64,000 bases of DNA from HGM11412 sp045536025 (GCA_045536025.1 JAZSMT010000029.1:1-64000); one strand, 5' to 3'. Shown: positions 25,066 through 35,017, counted from the stretch's first letter. The notes: generated from the sequence alone by a model not told the origin. Translations and numbers: made by a program.

Positions 25066-25827
25066 ATGGAGGATATTTTACAACTTCAAAACGTATGCTT
25101 AACCTATCAAAGTGAGCAAGGCGAAACGGAGGCACTTAAAGACCTTTCCTTTTCGGTAAAGGACACCGAATTTATTTCAATTATTGGACCGTCTGGTTGC
25201 GGTAAAACAACGATACTTTCTTTAATTGCAGGGCTTATGCCCGTTACGGGCGGTAAAATACTATACAAGGGAAGTGAGATTAAAAAAGTTTCTGAAAATA
25301 TCGGCTATATGTTACAGCGCGACGAGTTGTTTTCGTGGCGCACAATCGAAAAAAACGTATATCTTCCCTTAGAAATCAAAAAAATTGACACTAAAGACAA
25401 CCGCAACCGCGCACTGAGCCTCGTTGAAAAATACGGACTGAAAGACTTTTTGAAATCATACCCCGCCCAGCTTTCGGGCGGTATGCGTCAACGCGTTGCA
25501 CTTATAAGAACGCTTGCAAGTAGCCCCGACCTTTTACTACTTGACGAACCATTTTCGGCGCTCGATTCACAAACGCGCTTAAAGGTTTGCGACGACGTGT
25601 ACTCTATTATTAAAAACGAGCGAAAAACGGCAGTGCTCGTAACGCACGATATATCAGAGGCAATATCACTGTCAGATAGAATTATCGTACTTTCTAAAAG
25701 ACCTGCTAAGGTGTATAAAGAGCACGTCGTATCATTTGATAAAACCCTTTCGCCCCTAAAACGGCGCGAACAAAAGGGGTTTGGCAAGCTGTTTGACACG
25801 CTGTGGAGGGAGCTTAACGATGAATAA
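25066..25827 (+). CDS. ABC importer ATPase (SsuB/TauB-like)
   Basis: A 253-residue ABC ATPase with Walker A GPSGCGKTT, Q-loop LQRDELFSW, signature LSGGMRQR, Walker B LLLLDEPFSALD and H-loop VLVTHD. The closest family is the nitrate/sulfonate/taurine importers. AGGAGG precedes the ATG. It overlaps the permease start by eight bases. Confidence 0.92.
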   Translation: MEDILQLQNVCLTYQSEQGETEALKDLSFSVKDTEFISIIGPSGCGKTTILSLIAGLMPVTGGKILYKGSEIKKVSENIGYMLQRDELFSWRTIEKNVYLPLEIKKIDTKDNRNRALSLVEKYGLKDFLKSYPAQLSGGMRQRVALIRTLASSPDLLLLDEPFSALDSQTRLKVCDDVYSIIKNERKTAVLVTHDISEAISLSDRIIVLSKRPAKVYKEHVVSFDKTLSPLKRREQKGFGKLFDTLWRELNDE

Positions 25828-26620
25828 CAACTTATCTGAGCAAAGAAAGCGATATCTAAAAGATACGAGGATGAAAAAAATACTCGTAAACGTTACGAGA
25901 GTTTTACTTTTATTTATATTCTTGGGCGCGTGGGAACTTTTTGCAAGGCTTAATATTATCGACTCGTTTTTAATGAGTATGCCGTCAAAAATAGTTTCAA
26001 CTATTATAGACCTTTACAAAACGGGGGAATTAGGTATTCACCTATATACTACCTTGTACGAAACGGTGCTAGGCTTTTTAATAGCAACGGCGCTTGGAAC
26101 TTTAGTTGCGCTCGTTCTTTGGTGGAGCGATTTTCTACGGCAGGTTTTAGAGCCGTATATAGTAGTTTTAAACAGCTTGCCCAAAATTGCGCTTGGCCCT
26201 ATAATTATAGTGTGGTTTGGCGCGGGCACCAAGTCTATCGTTTTTATGGCGGTTTTAATTACCGTTATAGTAACCGTAATAACTATGCTTAACGGTTTTT
26301 TAGCAACCGAACAAACTAAGATACTACTTATGCGCTCGCTTGGCGCAAGCAAACTGCAAATGCTTGTAAAGCTCGTTCTGCCATCGTCTGTTCCAACGTT
26401 TATATCCTGCTTGAAAATCAACGTGGGTATGGCTTGGATAGGCTCTATTATGGGCGAATACCTCGTTTCTAAGCAAGGTATAGGTTACTTGATAGTCTAC
26501 GGCGGTCAAGTGTTTAGGCTTGACCTCGTTATGGCAAGCACGGTTATTCTTTGCGCTTTAGCTGGCGTTATGTACGCACTAGTTGCGCTACTTGAAAAAT
26601 TTTTAGTCAAAAAGAAATAA
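25820..26620 (+). CDS. ABC importer permease (SsuC-like)
   Basis: A 266-residue inner-membrane permease with about six membrane segments and the cytoplasmic EAA-type loop RSLGASKLQMLVKLVLPSS. A longer frame from 25781 exists, but the ATG at 25820 follows GGAGGGAG and begins the family-like N terminus. It ends at a strong bidirectional terminator. Confidence 0.92.
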   Translation: MNNNLSEQRKRYLKDTRMKKILVNVTRVLLLFIFLGAWELFARLNIIDSFLMSMPSKIVSTIIDLYKTGELGIHLYTTLYETVLGFLIATALGTLVALVLWWSDFLRQVLEPYIVVLNSLPKIALGPIIIVWFGAGTKSIVFMAVLITVIVTVITMLNGFLATEQTKILLMRSLGASKLQMLVKLVLPSSVPTFISCLKINVGMAWIGSIMGEYLVSKQGIGYLIVYGGQVFRLDLVMASTVILCALAGVMYALVALLEKFLVKKK

Positions 26621-26660
26621 AAAAATGGGTTTTTCCTCACGAAAAACCCAATTTTTTTAA
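26620..26660. terminator. Bidirectional terminator
   Basis: Stem TGGGTTTTTC/GAAAAACCCA with flanking A- and T-runs between the importer permease and the convergent TPR gene. Confidence 0.85.
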
Positions 26661-28285
26661 TTTTGCAACAACTCTTTTAACCTCTTGATTTCTCTTGGAC
26701 TTGCGTCAAAGAATTTTGCGTATTCTCTGCGCGATTTTATCTTAGCAATAGAGGATAACTCATAAATAACGGCTGACAATGCTTTCACGTCTTTAATCAC
26801 TTCAAACCCAATCTCTTGCACTTTTTTATATATGCTTTCAGCACTTAATTTAAGAGGTAAAAGGTCTTTTTCTACGGGGGCAAGCTTAGCAATTAAATAG
26901 GCGTACGCCTCGGTAAATTCTTTACCGTCGATATCCGCTTTATACAGCGTAATTTTTCTAAATAAATTGCCAAAGCACGCCGAAATTTCACCCTCAACGC
27001 CCGACGCCACTAAAAAACCTATAACGCCCGATTTTACCCTATCGAAAACGTTTAGTGAAAGTAGCATTTTTTTCATTATTTCGACTGCTTTTTCGGTTGC
27101 AAGCTCGCCAAGAAGAGTAAGAATTGACGACTGCATTTGATAAGCGCCCGTTGAGAATACGTAGCTAGATATTTGGTAGACTTCTTCTTCCTTATCAAGC
27201 CTTTTTAAAGCGTCCCCTTTCATAAGCTCACCAAGCTTTTTTATGAGGGAAAGTCTATCGTTTATGGGTAAATCGAAAGAATATTCAAGCGCATCACTCA
27301 TATCGCCAAGTTTATCTAGATAGTTTTTAGCTATATACGAGCGATTTATTTTATAAACCCTTGAAAATGCGTATTCTGCTCTTTCAAAATTTTTAAGGTT
27401 ATAGTTCATTATACCGTAGATAAGTAGCATAGACGTATCGTACGGATTGCTTTTAAGGTATTTTTCTGCAAAATCGTTAGCCGTTTGATGTAGCCCCCTT
27501 TCGGCGTACACCATCGAAACTTTATATATATCTTCCTCGTTAGACACGTCAAGCGTTTTTAAAATTTCAATATAGTAACTAACCTTTTCCTCGTTTTTAA
27601 GAGAGTGAAACATCGATATCGCGTTGCAGACGCTAACTGGCTTTGTTTCTATGGATATTGACTTTTCAATATCTTCTACCGCCTCACTTACGTCCCCTTT
27701 AAAATACTTAGCTATCGAACGCGTAATAAGCGAATTAGCGTAATATTTAGAATTTTCAGGCACGGTGTTTAAAAGGGATATACACTCGCCGTATTCGTTC
27801 GCCCTTAAAAGGTCTTCCGCCTTTTCTAAAAGGCTTGTAAAATCAGCTTTATCAAAAGGGTAAGCAAGGTAGTAATTTTTATCGGTTGATAAAACCTCTT
27901 GATAAAATTTAGCAGTAACGTCAGAATATTCGTAAATCGCTTTTTTGTTAGATATAATTTGGCGGTTAAAGTAATAGCCTGCAACGTTTATATCTTGCAT
28001 TTTATAAAAGCACGCGCCAAGTCCGTTATACGCCCTGCCGTAAAGCTTTTCGTTTTTGGTGTTTGACAGGTAAATAAACCACTCTTCCGCCGAACGCGCG
28101 TACTGTTTCATTTTGTAATAAATTTTCGCCCGCAGAGCCGAAAGGTTAAGCTTGTCGTACTTTTCTAAAGCTTTAATACTATCGGTTAATAGTAACGCCG
28201 AAAGATAATCGTTTTTATTAAGTTTTTTATCTATAAGGCTTAGATAAGCCTTCTCGTCGCACGGGGCGATATAAATTTTAGCCAT
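26657..28285 (-). CDS. Tetratricopeptide-repeat protein of unknown function
   Basis: A 542-residue soluble protein built mainly of TPR-like helical hairpins (for example GRAYNGLGACFYKMQDINVAGYY-type and LLIYGIMNYNLKNFERAEYAF-type repeats). No signal peptide, membrane segment or catalytic motif is visible. The C-terminal third is helical without clear TPR signatures. It overlaps hslO by eight bases, so it is translated from the same transcript as the Hsp33 chaperone, a methyltransferase and a membrane protein. A scaffold or adaptor role is only a guess. Confidence 0.8.
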   Translation of the reverse strand: MAKIYIAPCDEKAYLSLIDKKLNKNDYLSALLLTDSIKALEKYDKLNLSALRAKIYYKMKQYARSAEEWFIYLSNTKNEKLYGRAYNGLGACFYKMQDINVAGYYFNRQIISNKKAIYEYSDVTAKFYQEVLSTDKNYYLAYPFDKADFTSLLEKAEDLLRANEYGECISLLNTVPENSKYYANSLITRSIAKYFKGDVSEAVEDIEKSISIETKPVSVCNAISMFHSLKNEEKVSYYIEILKTLDVSNEEDIYKVSMVYAERGLHQTANDFAEKYLKSNPYDTSMLLIYGIMNYNLKNFERAEYAFSRVYKINRSYIAKNYLDKLGDMSDALEYSFDLPINDRLSLIKKLGELMKGDALKRLDKEEEVYQISSYVFSTGAYQMQSSILTLLGELATEKAVEIMKKMLLSLNVFDRVKSGVIGFLVASGVEGEISACFGNLFRKITLYKADIDGKEFTEAYAYLIAKLAPVEKDLLPLKLSAESIYKKVQEIGFEVIKDVKALSAVIYELSSIAKIKSRREYAKFFDASPREIKRLKELLQN

Positions 28286-29141
28286 TTTTATCTAAAAGTA
28301 AATCAACGTCTTGCTTTTTATAAACGTATTTTTTATCACAATACTGGCACTCAATGCGAATTTCGCCTTGCTCGCTTAATATATCGTAAAGCTCGTCTTT
28401 TCCAAGCGATATAATAAGCCCGTCAATATAATCTTTTGAACATATGCACTTGTATATAGGCGTTCTCTCGGTAAAATAATAGCCCTTAAAATGCTCTTTA
28501 GCAATGCCACCTGCCGAAAGCTTGCTTATCGTTGAACTTATATCTTGATACTTAAGTATTATCTCTTGCGCCTTTTGAGCCGTTTGATCATCACACCCGG
28601 GAAGTGCCTGCATAACAATACCGCCGGCAGAAATACACCTACCGTCGCTTCCCATTAACACACCGAGCGCCATAGCGGTAGGCTCTTGCTCGGATACCGT
28701 GTAATAAAAGGCAAAATCTTCGGCAATTTCACCGCTAACTATTTCGCTTGAGCCTGAATACGGCTCTTTAAGCCCCATACTTCTAACAACGGTAAGTCTA
28801 CCCTTACCAACACAACCTTTAACGTCAAGTTTTCCCTTATCGTTAAGCGGAAGGTCAGCCCTAGGATTATCTATATACCCTCTAACGCGCAAGCTACTGT
28901 CAACGCTGACAATAACGTGCCCACCTACACCGTCGCCACACACCGAAACGGAGAGCTTGTCCCCCTCGTTTTTTAGGTTTGAAGCCATAAATAGAGACGC
29001 CGTCATCGTCCTACCCAAGGTAGCGGCGGTAAGCGGCGTTAGATTATGATATTCAATTGCCTGATTGACGATATTAGTAGTTTCAAGTATGCAAAGAGAA
29101 ATCTTGCCGTCAAAAAGTAAAGTTTTATAAATTTTATCCAT
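28278..29141 (-). CDS. hslO: Redox-regulated chaperone Hsp33
   Basis: A 287-residue Hsp33 holdase activated by oxidation. The N-terminal domain has LGRTMTASLFMAS and GDGVGGHVIV. The C-terminal zinc switch shows the four cysteines in CIC and CQYC. Length is normal. It overlaps the TPR gene downstream and lies two bases after the methyltransferase stop region. Confidence 0.95.
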   Translation of the reverse strand: MDKIYKTLLFDGKISLCILETTNIVNQAIEYHNLTPLTAATLGRTMTASLFMASNLKNEGDKLSVSVCGDGVGGHVIVSVDSSLRVRGYIDNPRADLPLNDKGKLDVKGCVGKGRLTVVRSMGLKEPYSGSSEIVSGEIAEDFAFYYTVSEQEPTAMALGVLMGSDGRCISAGGIVMQALPGCDDQTAQKAQEIILKYQDISSTISKLSAGGIAKEHFKGYYFTERTPIYKCICSKDYIDGLIISLGKDELYDILSEQGEIRIECQYCDKKYVYKKQDVDLLLDKNG

Positions 29142-29143
29142 AA

Positions 29144-29875
29144 TTATTTTTTTCTTGCTAAAAATACTGCTCGCTCGGAATTATCCAATAACTCTTCACC
29201 ATACGCGCCCGTTAAAGATATCAGTTCAAAACCGCTATCTTTTAACTCGTTTAATATATCGCTCGTCGCGTGCGCGTATTGCGTTTGCTGTTCGTCAAAC
29301 CTTTTATAGACCTCCCCTTGTCTTTCAAAAAAAGAAAGGTTCATAGTTAGCTTTTTATCGCTATCGTCGTAATCGCTAAGCCAAAGGTATGACAAATCTT
29401 CATCGTCCGAACCGAACATATTGCCATTTAAAACAGACTTTAGCTTATACTCGGTAGATATATCAAAAAGTAATATTCCACCCTTTTTAAGGCATTTTGA
29501 AAGGGAGGAAAAACACCTTTTTATATCCTTTTGCGAAATATAGTTAAGCCCGTCGTTTACAATAGTTATAAAATTAAGCTTTTCAAGCGATTTAAGCGCG
29601 CGCATATCGCCGAGCAAATAGTCGATATAAACACCACACTCTACTGATAATTCTTTGGCAACAGCTAGCATTTCAGAGGATAAGTCCACCCCCTTAACAT
29701 CATATCCCGACTTTTTTAGCTTTAGCGTGAATATGCCCGTACCGCAACCGACGTCATACCCAGCACCCGCATATACGTTAGACTTTAAAAGAGATAATAA
29801 ATAATCCGTCCACCTATCGTAGTCGCTATCTAATATTAATTTATGATAGTATTTTGAAAGGGTTTTATACTGCAT
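29144..29875 (-). CDS. Class I SAM-dependent methyltransferase
   Basis: A 243-residue methyltransferase of the MTase 11/25 type: GYDVGCGTGIFTLKLKKSG for SAM binding (motif I), VDLSSEMLAVA and GGILLFDIS. Similar genes are common in Firmicutes without an assigned substrate. Its start overlaps the upstream stop by one base (TAATG). Confidence 0.85.
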   Translation of the reverse strand: MQYKTLSKYYHKLILDSDYDRWTDYLLSLLKSNVYAGAGYDVGCGTGIFTLKLKKSGYDVKGVDLSSEMLAVAKELSVECGVYIDYLLGDMRALKSLEKLNFITIVNDGLNYISQKDIKRCFSSLSKCLKKGGILLFDISTEYKLKSVLNGNMFGSDDEDLSYLWLSDYDDSDKKLTMNLSFFERQGEVYKRFDEQQTQYAHATSDILNELKDSGFELISLTGAYGEELLDNSERAVFLARKK

Positions 29876-31107
29876 TACTTTTTGCCCTTTTTAGTAGGCG
29901 TTTCCAACGGCTTATCGTCTTGCGTATCACTCATAAACTCGTCGATAGCCTCTTTATCTAAAAGATCGTTTCCATGCTCTTTTGCATAGTGTTCACTGTC
30001 TTTAATCATAAGCTTTTTACTTTCTTCAAGACGAACAAGGTCGGCTCTTGAATAGTTTTCGGGAAGAGTTGCAATCTCAATATCGGTATCGGTTATAGGT
30101 TTAATAGCGCGTTCGCCGAATATCTTTTTCTTATAAACAAATTCCTCGGGTTCACTAGTTGCAGTCTTTTTATAAATACCCCTATACTTTTTAGCCCCCT
30201 TAACGTTATCGTTGATAACTTGGTCGAACACCCATTGAGAATAGTTCGTCCACACGAGTAAGAATATTGATATTGCAATAAATACGACCAACACAAGCCC
30301 AAGTGCAAAAAATATTGACGACCACTCCGTTAAAAGTAAAGCAAAGGGCAATAGACCAAATATTGCGAAAAAGGCGTTAATCGGTATAAATCCTATTGCG
30401 ATTAAGAAGGAGTTTTGAATTATACCAAAGAAGGTGTGCTTATAAGTTACGCCAATGCTCAGCATAAACAAATAAGTTATAACTACAACTACCGCAATAA
30501 CGTAACTAATTATCCTTATGATTTCAAACAGCCAAGAAAGGTCTTTTTTCATGGCGATTTGTATAGTGCAAAGGTCTATAGTTAAAATGGTTATCGCCAT
30601 AAAGAAAACGAAAAGTAAAGTCGTTTTTAAAGTTAACCAGTAATTCTTCTTTACGCCCTGCCAAAAATCAGAGGTAACAAAAACGCCCTCCGTCCACACC
30701 ATGTTTCGCATAACGTAAAAACCGCCAGAAATTCCAACCGAGAATAAAAACGAGCAAATAAATAAAAGTATGAAAAACACGAAGTTTGCGCTAAACGTAA
30801 TATTTTCTGCCACGCCGAGTAACGATGACGATGGAACTGCTGGATACCCTATACCTAAGTTTTGCGAAAAAGACGAATCTGTAGCGCTTGACTGTATCAT
30901 CCCAAAACGGAAATATAAAAGCAAAAATAATGGAAAAATAAATAAAAATACGAGTAGGTTTATCTTCAATAGTTTTAAAGTATTTGATGAAAATAAATCC
31001 CAACCTAATTGCCACCTGTTAGAAGGTAACGTCTTTCTCGCATAATCTTCCGAGCGTTCAGGCCCTTCAACAAGCCTTGTAAAAATTCCTTTTTTCTTAT
31101 TAGCCAT
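29875..31107 (-). CDS. Multi-pass membrane protein of unknown function
   Basis: A 410-residue protein with a basic N-terminal tail, about six membrane segments between residues 45 and 290, and a hydrophilic C-terminal tail of about 110 residues rich in K/E/D. The membrane part is reminiscent of DUF624/YesL-like proteins, which I cannot confirm. AGGA precedes the ATG. It leads an operon with a methyltransferase, hslO and the TPR protein. Confidence 0.75.
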   Translation of the reverse strand: MANKKKGIFTRLVEGPERSEDYARKTLPSNRWQLGWDLFSSNTLKLLKINLLVFLFIFPLFLLLYFRFGMIQSSATDSSFSQNLGIGYPAVPSSSLLGVAENITFSANFVFFILLFICSFLFSVGISGGFYVMRNMVWTEGVFVTSDFWQGVKKNYWLTLKTTLLFVFFMAITILTIDLCTIQIAMKKDLSWLFEIIRIISYVIAVVVVITYLFMLSIGVTYKHTFFGIIQNSFLIAIGFIPINAFFAIFGLLPFALLLTEWSSIFFALGLVLVVFIAISIFLLVWTNYSQWVFDQVINDNVKGAKKYRGIYKKTATSEPEEFVYKKKIFGERAIKPITDTDIEIATLPENYSRADLVRLEESKKLMIKDSEHYAKEHGNDLLDKEAIDEFMSDTQDDKPLETPTKKGKK

Positions 31108-31144
31108 AATGATCCTATTTGTTATAATTAATATTTATACATAT

Positions 31145-31173
31145 ATAATATACCGTTTGCGTTTTTTTTTCAA
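31145..31173 (-). promoter_or_regulatory. Promoter of the membrane protein/hslO operon
   Basis: Minus strand: -35 TTGAAA (31168-31173), 17-bp spacer, -10 TATTAT (31145-31150). Confidence 0.6.
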
Positions 31174-31243
31174 TCTTTTTAAGCGACATTTTTATTAACA
31201 CTTGTAAATTCCGACTTATAGCTATGGTTTTCACCAAAATTTA

Positions 31244-31277
31244 ATAAAAAAGCGGAGCTTTTTAGCTCCGCTTTTTA
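31244..31277 (-). terminator. Terminator of the glp/antiporter/mgtC operon
   Basis: Minus strand stem AGCGGAGCT/AGCTCCGCT followed by TTTTTTATT; the stem starts at the stop codon of the MgtC-like gene. Confidence 0.85.
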
Positions 31278-31994
31278 CATAATCGTTTCTATGTGGTTAA
31301 CGTATTCAAGTTCTTTTAAAACGTTTACGATTTCGTCGTGCGTTTTGCACTCGCGAAGTTCTTTTGAAACTATCGTAAGTGCTACCGAGTAAACGCCCAA
31401 GCCCGAGTTAGCGTAAGCGGGATTAATTTCAATATCGTCAATCCTTAAACCCAAACGCCTAATTGTTTCGGTGAATTCTTGAAGGTGGTTTTTACCCTTT
31501 AATTCAAGGTGTATTTCAAAGTGGTTAGAGCGCATTTTAAAATACTCTTCAAGCCTAGGAAATACTGCAATGCACACAAAATATACAAGATAACTAACAA
31601 GCGCAATTGAATAGTTGCCAAAGCCGATAAATACCGAGATTATACTAGTGCCCCAAAGCGCAACCGAAGTAGTAACGCCTTTAAGTTGGTTTTTAGAACT
31701 GTAAAGTATCGTGTTTGAACTAAGTATTGCAATTCCTATAATCGTCGCACCCGTAATAAAGGAAAAAGACACGTTAAAACGCTCGATTATATACTCGTCG
31801 CACATAGACGCAAGCACGGACACAAGCGCAACTAAAACGAACGTTCTAAGACCTGCCGCGTGGCGTTTAGTCGCCCTTTCAACACCCGTTATCATAGAAA
31901 GCACGAAAGCAAGCGCAACCTTTAAAACAACTGCGCCAAGACCTAAGCCCGTCGACCACTCTCCTATGAGTTTTACAATAAAATCTTCTCCCAT
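31275..31994 (-). CDS. MgtC/SapB-family membrane protein
   Basis: A 239-residue protein with four to five N-terminal membrane segments carrying the MgtC signature (ITGVERATKRHAAGLRTFVLV, GATIIGIAIL), followed by a C-terminal soluble ACT-like domain of about 80 residues. MgtC-type proteins are linked to magnesium limitation or, in other groups, to ATP synthase control; the role here is open. GGAGATAG precedes the ATG. It is the last gene after a cation:proton antiporter. Confidence 0.87.
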   Translation of the reverse strand: MGEDFIVKLIGEWSTGLGLGAVVLKVALAFVLSMITGVERATKRHAAGLRTFVLVALVSVLASMCDEYIIERFNVSFSFITGATIIGIAILSSNTILYSSKNQLKGVTTSVALWGTSIISVFIGFGNYSIALVSYLVYFVCIAVFPRLEEYFKMRSNHFEIHLELKGKNHLQEFTETIRRLGLRIDDIEINPAYANSGLGVYSVALTIVSKELRECKTHDEIVNVLKELEYVNHIETIM

Positions 31995-31997
31995 ATT

Positions 31998-33419
31998 CTA
32001 TCTCCTATTTTTAAAGTTTTTATTTCTATTAAATAAAATCGGCTCTTCGTCCTCAAGCTCCATAAACGCCTCTTCGCTGTCGGAACGGTAATACTCGCTG
32101 TCTTTTATCTCTTGCTTTATACTACTTAACTTTTTCATAAGCTCTTCGTGGCGGAGCTTTCTAGACTCGCCCTCGTCAATCACCGTTGCTTCAGCCCCGT
32201 ACGAGCCTGATTTTCTAAGAGCAAAGTCTGCAAGTAACGGCCCAAATATCTCGCATATTAAACCTACCGAGATAATTATAGTTTTAACGGTAGTTCCGTC
32301 CCCACCCACTAAGTAACGAGAGGCAAGGTCGGCAAGACCTATTGCTATACCTGCCTGAGGAATAAGTGCTAAACCGAAATAGTTTTTAAATTCTTTGGGC
32401 TTTTTCATTAGAGTACAGCCTATGTACGAACCGCCGTATTTACCAAGCGTTTGAACGATAATAAAGAGTAAACAAAGAAAGATAAGGGGGATTGCTGTTA
32501 CGTCTGAATTATTGTAAAACAACGCGCCTATATCGAAATTCAAGCCCGAACGCACGAAATAAATAAGTAGTATCGGAGGGCTGAAATAGCGTATTTGTTT
32601 AAACAATTTATCATCGCCTGAAACGTTTACGTAAATCATACCCATTATCATACAGCCAAGTAGTGGCGATACGCCGATTGCCGAGCCTGCACCGCAAATT
32701 AAAAAGAGCAGAGCAATCGACACGATAAGCCTATTGTCGTTGGAGCGTTTTTGCATTAAAAACTTAAGTAGATACCCCGAAACAGCGCCTAACGCCATCA
32801 TAAATAGGTTAAGAAGGATGGGTGTTAAAACGTCTATAGCGGTAACGCTACCGAGCGTTAAACCCGTAGCAAGCGATATTGCTATCGAGAAAAATATTAA
32901 GCCTAATATATCGTTGCAAGCAATAACGGATAATAAGTTATCTACAAAATCGCCCTTACCGTCTTTTTGACGAACAGTCATAGCCGTAGATACCGGCGAA
33001 ACGACGAACGAAATGGATGCAAGTATTATAGAAACTATTAAATTTAAGCCGAAAACGAAATAAGTTAACGCAAAAATCAAAAGCGCAGTAACCGCTATTC
33101 CCATCAAGGTAATAACCGTTACGCTTTTTATATTTTTTTTGACGATTGAAACTTTGAAAAACTCGCCTATCCCAAAAGATATAAACGCAAGGGCAATATC
33201 CGATATAAAGCCCATACCGTTAACTACCGTTTGCGGAATTAAATTCAAGCAATACGGCCCTATCAAAACGCCGACGAAAACGTACGCCGTTACGTTAGGT
33301 AGTTTAAGCAACTTAGTTATTCGCGTGGCAAAAAACCCTAAAAAAAGTATTAGGGATATGGAAATTATTATTACCGCCACCGACGAGTAGCCTAGTTGCT
33401 CGTAAAGTTTGTTAAGCAT
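31998..33419 (-). CDS. Cation:proton antiporter (CPA2/KefB-like)
   Basis: A 473-residue membrane protein of the monovalent cation:proton antiporter-2 type with about 12-13 segments (PNVTAYVFVGVLIGPYCLN, SFVVSPVSTAMTVRQK) and a charged C-terminal tail of about 75 residues without a TrkA-N domain. AGGTAAC precedes the ATG. It begins six bases after the DUF1667 gene, so it is probably co-transcribed with the glp-like set. Confidence 0.88.
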   Translation of the reverse strand: MLNKLYEQLGYSSVAVIIISISLILFLGFFATRITKLLKLPNVTAYVFVGVLIGPYCLNLIPQTVVNGMGFISDIALAFISFGIGEFFKVSIVKKNIKSVTVITLMGIAVTALLIFALTYFVFGLNLIVSIILASISFVVSPVSTAMTVRQKDGKGDFVDNLLSVIACNDILGLIFFSIAISLATGLTLGSVTAIDVLTPILLNLFMMALGAVSGYLLKFLMQKRSNDNRLIVSIALLFLICGAGSAIGVSPLLGCMIMGMIYVNVSGDDKLFKQIRYFSPPILLIYFVRSGLNFDIGALFYNNSDVTAIPLIFLCLLFIIVQTLGKYGGSYIGCTLMKKPKEFKNYFGLALIPQAGIAIGLADLASRYLVGGDGTTVKTIIISVGLICEIFGPLLADFALRKSGSYGAEATVIDEGESRKLRHEELMKKLSSIKQEIKDSEYYRSDSEEAFMELEDEEPILFNRNKNFKNRR

Positions 33420-33425
33420 TGTTAC

Positions 33426-33764
33426 CTATTTTATAGTTTTAGCCGAAATAATATTCGCGCCAAAAACGTTTTCTTTAATAATATCGCCCGCATTTACGGG
33501 AACGTCTGCCGTTATAGAATTTATAATTTTAATAACCTTAAACATATCTTTTTTGCTGACGGGCTTATCCGTTTTAACAGGGAGTATCTTACCGCTTGCC
33601 GTCTTTACCGTAGAGGTTACAACCCTTTTAGGGTTTACAATCTCGTTTTCAGCGTACATTTTTCCACGCGGACAAGAATATCCCGAAAAATCCTTCTTAT
33701 CTCCCAAATCTTTTACGGTTATCTTACACCCCATAGGGCATTCAACGCAGGTTAATTCAATCAC
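33426..33764 (-). CDS. DUF1667 protein, partner of GlpA-like oxidoreductases
   Basis: A 112-residue protein with N-terminal CVECPMGCKI and YSCPRGKMYA, four cysteines that may hold a metal or cluster, and the family stretch NPKRVVTSTVKTASG. DUF1667 genes usually follow glpA and an FAD-oxidoreductase gene in Clostridia, as here. Its exact role is unknown. It overlaps the oxidoreductase gene by four bases. Confidence 0.88.
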   Translation of the reverse strand: MIELTCVECPMGCKITVKDLGDKKDFSGYSCPRGKMYAENEIVNPKRVVTSTVKTASGKILPVKTDKPVSKKDMFKVIKIINSITADVPVNAGDIIKENVFGANIISAKTIK

Positions 33765-35017
33765 TCTATCTCCCCCTTAACAGATACCGTTATGTCACCG
33801 TTTAAGTCTAATATCTTATCTTTTAGTATAAGTGCCGTTTCCATCTCACCGGGAACGCAAATCTTTTTCTTCTTTTGCATTACCGCTACTCCGTTACACT
33901 CAACAGTTACGGTAGCGTTTTTAATAACCTTGTTAACTCTGAAAAACACCTTGACGTTATCGCTAGTATTTCTATTGATTTTTTGAGGTAAAGTATAGCT
34001 GACGTTATCTCCACAGCAGGTTGATATTGCGTCCTTTTCTCTCGCGCCGTTTAAAACGTAATCACATGCAGACTTACCTGCGATTTCCGCCTCTTCCGAC
34101 ACAAAGTCTACGAGGTCGTGAACTTGCAATACGTTACCGCAAGCAAACACACCGTCAACGCTCGTTTCACGATTTTCGTAAACGACTGCGCCTCTAGTTT
34201 TAGGCGAAAGCTCAACGCCACACGCTTTCGAAAGCTCGTTTTCGGGAATTAAGCCAACGGAGAACAACACCGTGTCACAATCAAAATGTATTTCCGTGCC
34301 CTTTATAGGCTTTTTATTCTCGTCAACCCTTGCAATTACAACGCCCGTAACTCTTTTTTCTCCCTCGATTTTAACGATCGTATGATCAAGATACAATGGA
34401 ATTTCAAAATCGTCAAGACATTGTACGATATTTCTTTTAAGTCCCGACGAATGAGGCATAATTTCGCACACTGCGTGCACCTTTGCACCCTCAAGCGTCA
34501 TACGCCTTGCCATTATAAGCCCAATATCGCCAGAACCTAATATTATCACGCTTTTACCAGGCATATATCCTAAAACGTTTACGTATTTTTGAGCCGTTCC
34601 AGCCGAATATACGCCAGCGGGGCGACTGCCTGCAACGTTAAGCGCACCACGGCTTCTTTCACGGCAACCCATTGATAAAATTATAGCCTTACCGCTTACG
34701 GTAAACACTCCCTCACTTGAATTTATTGCAGTTACCTTTTTATCTTCAGTTACCGACAAAACGGTTGTTTCAGTTAAATAATCTATCCCCCTTTCAACTA
34801 CGCCGTCAATAAATCTTTCGGCGTATTCAGGGCCTGTTAAACTCTCTTTAAAACGGGTAAGACCAAAGCCGTTGTGAATACATTGATTGAGTATTCCGCC
34901 AAGTTCTTTCTCCCTTTCAAGTATTAAGATATCTTTAACCCCGTTGTCGTAACAAGATATTGCGGCAGCAAGCCCCGCAGGGCCACCGCCTATTATTATA
35001 ATATCGTAATTTTTCAT
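33761..35017 (-). CDS. FAD-dependent pyridine-nucleotide oxidoreductase, partner of GlpA-like protein
   Basis: A 418-residue FAD/NAD-binding oxidoreductase: IIIGGGPAGLAAAI (FAD), VIILGSGDIGLIMARRM (NAD(P)), GVFACGNVLQVHD. Together with the upstream GlpA-like protein and DUF1667 it forms the three-gene set seen for anaerobic glycerol-3-phosphate oxidation in Clostridia. Coupled start (ATGA overlap, 35014-35017). Confidence 0.87.
   Translation of the reverse strand: MKNYDIIIIGGGPAGLAAAISCYDNGVKDILILEREKELGGILNQCIHNGFGLTRFKESLTGPEYAERFIDGVVERGIDYLTETTVLSVTEDKKVTAINSSEGVFTVSGKAIILSMGCRERSRGALNVAGSRPAGVYSAGTAQKYVNVLGYMPGKSVIILGSGDIGLIMARRMTLEGAKVHAVCEIMPHSSGLKRNIVQCLDDFEIPLYLDHTIVKIEGEKRVTGVVIARVDENKKPIKGTEIHFDCDTVLFSVGLIPENELSKACGVELSPKTRGAVVYENRETSVDGVFACGNVLQVHDLVDFVSEEAEIAGKSACDYVLNGAREKDAISTCCGDNVSYTLPQKINRNTSDNVKVFFRVNKVIKNATVTVECNGVAVMQKKKKICVPGEMETALILKDKILDLNGDITVSVKGEIE

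Noticed and set aside
33426..33764. DUF1667 frame as a stand-alone ferredoxin
   Set aside because: Cysteine spacing does not match a ferredoxin; the neighbours and the NPKRVVTSTV stretch fit DUF1667.
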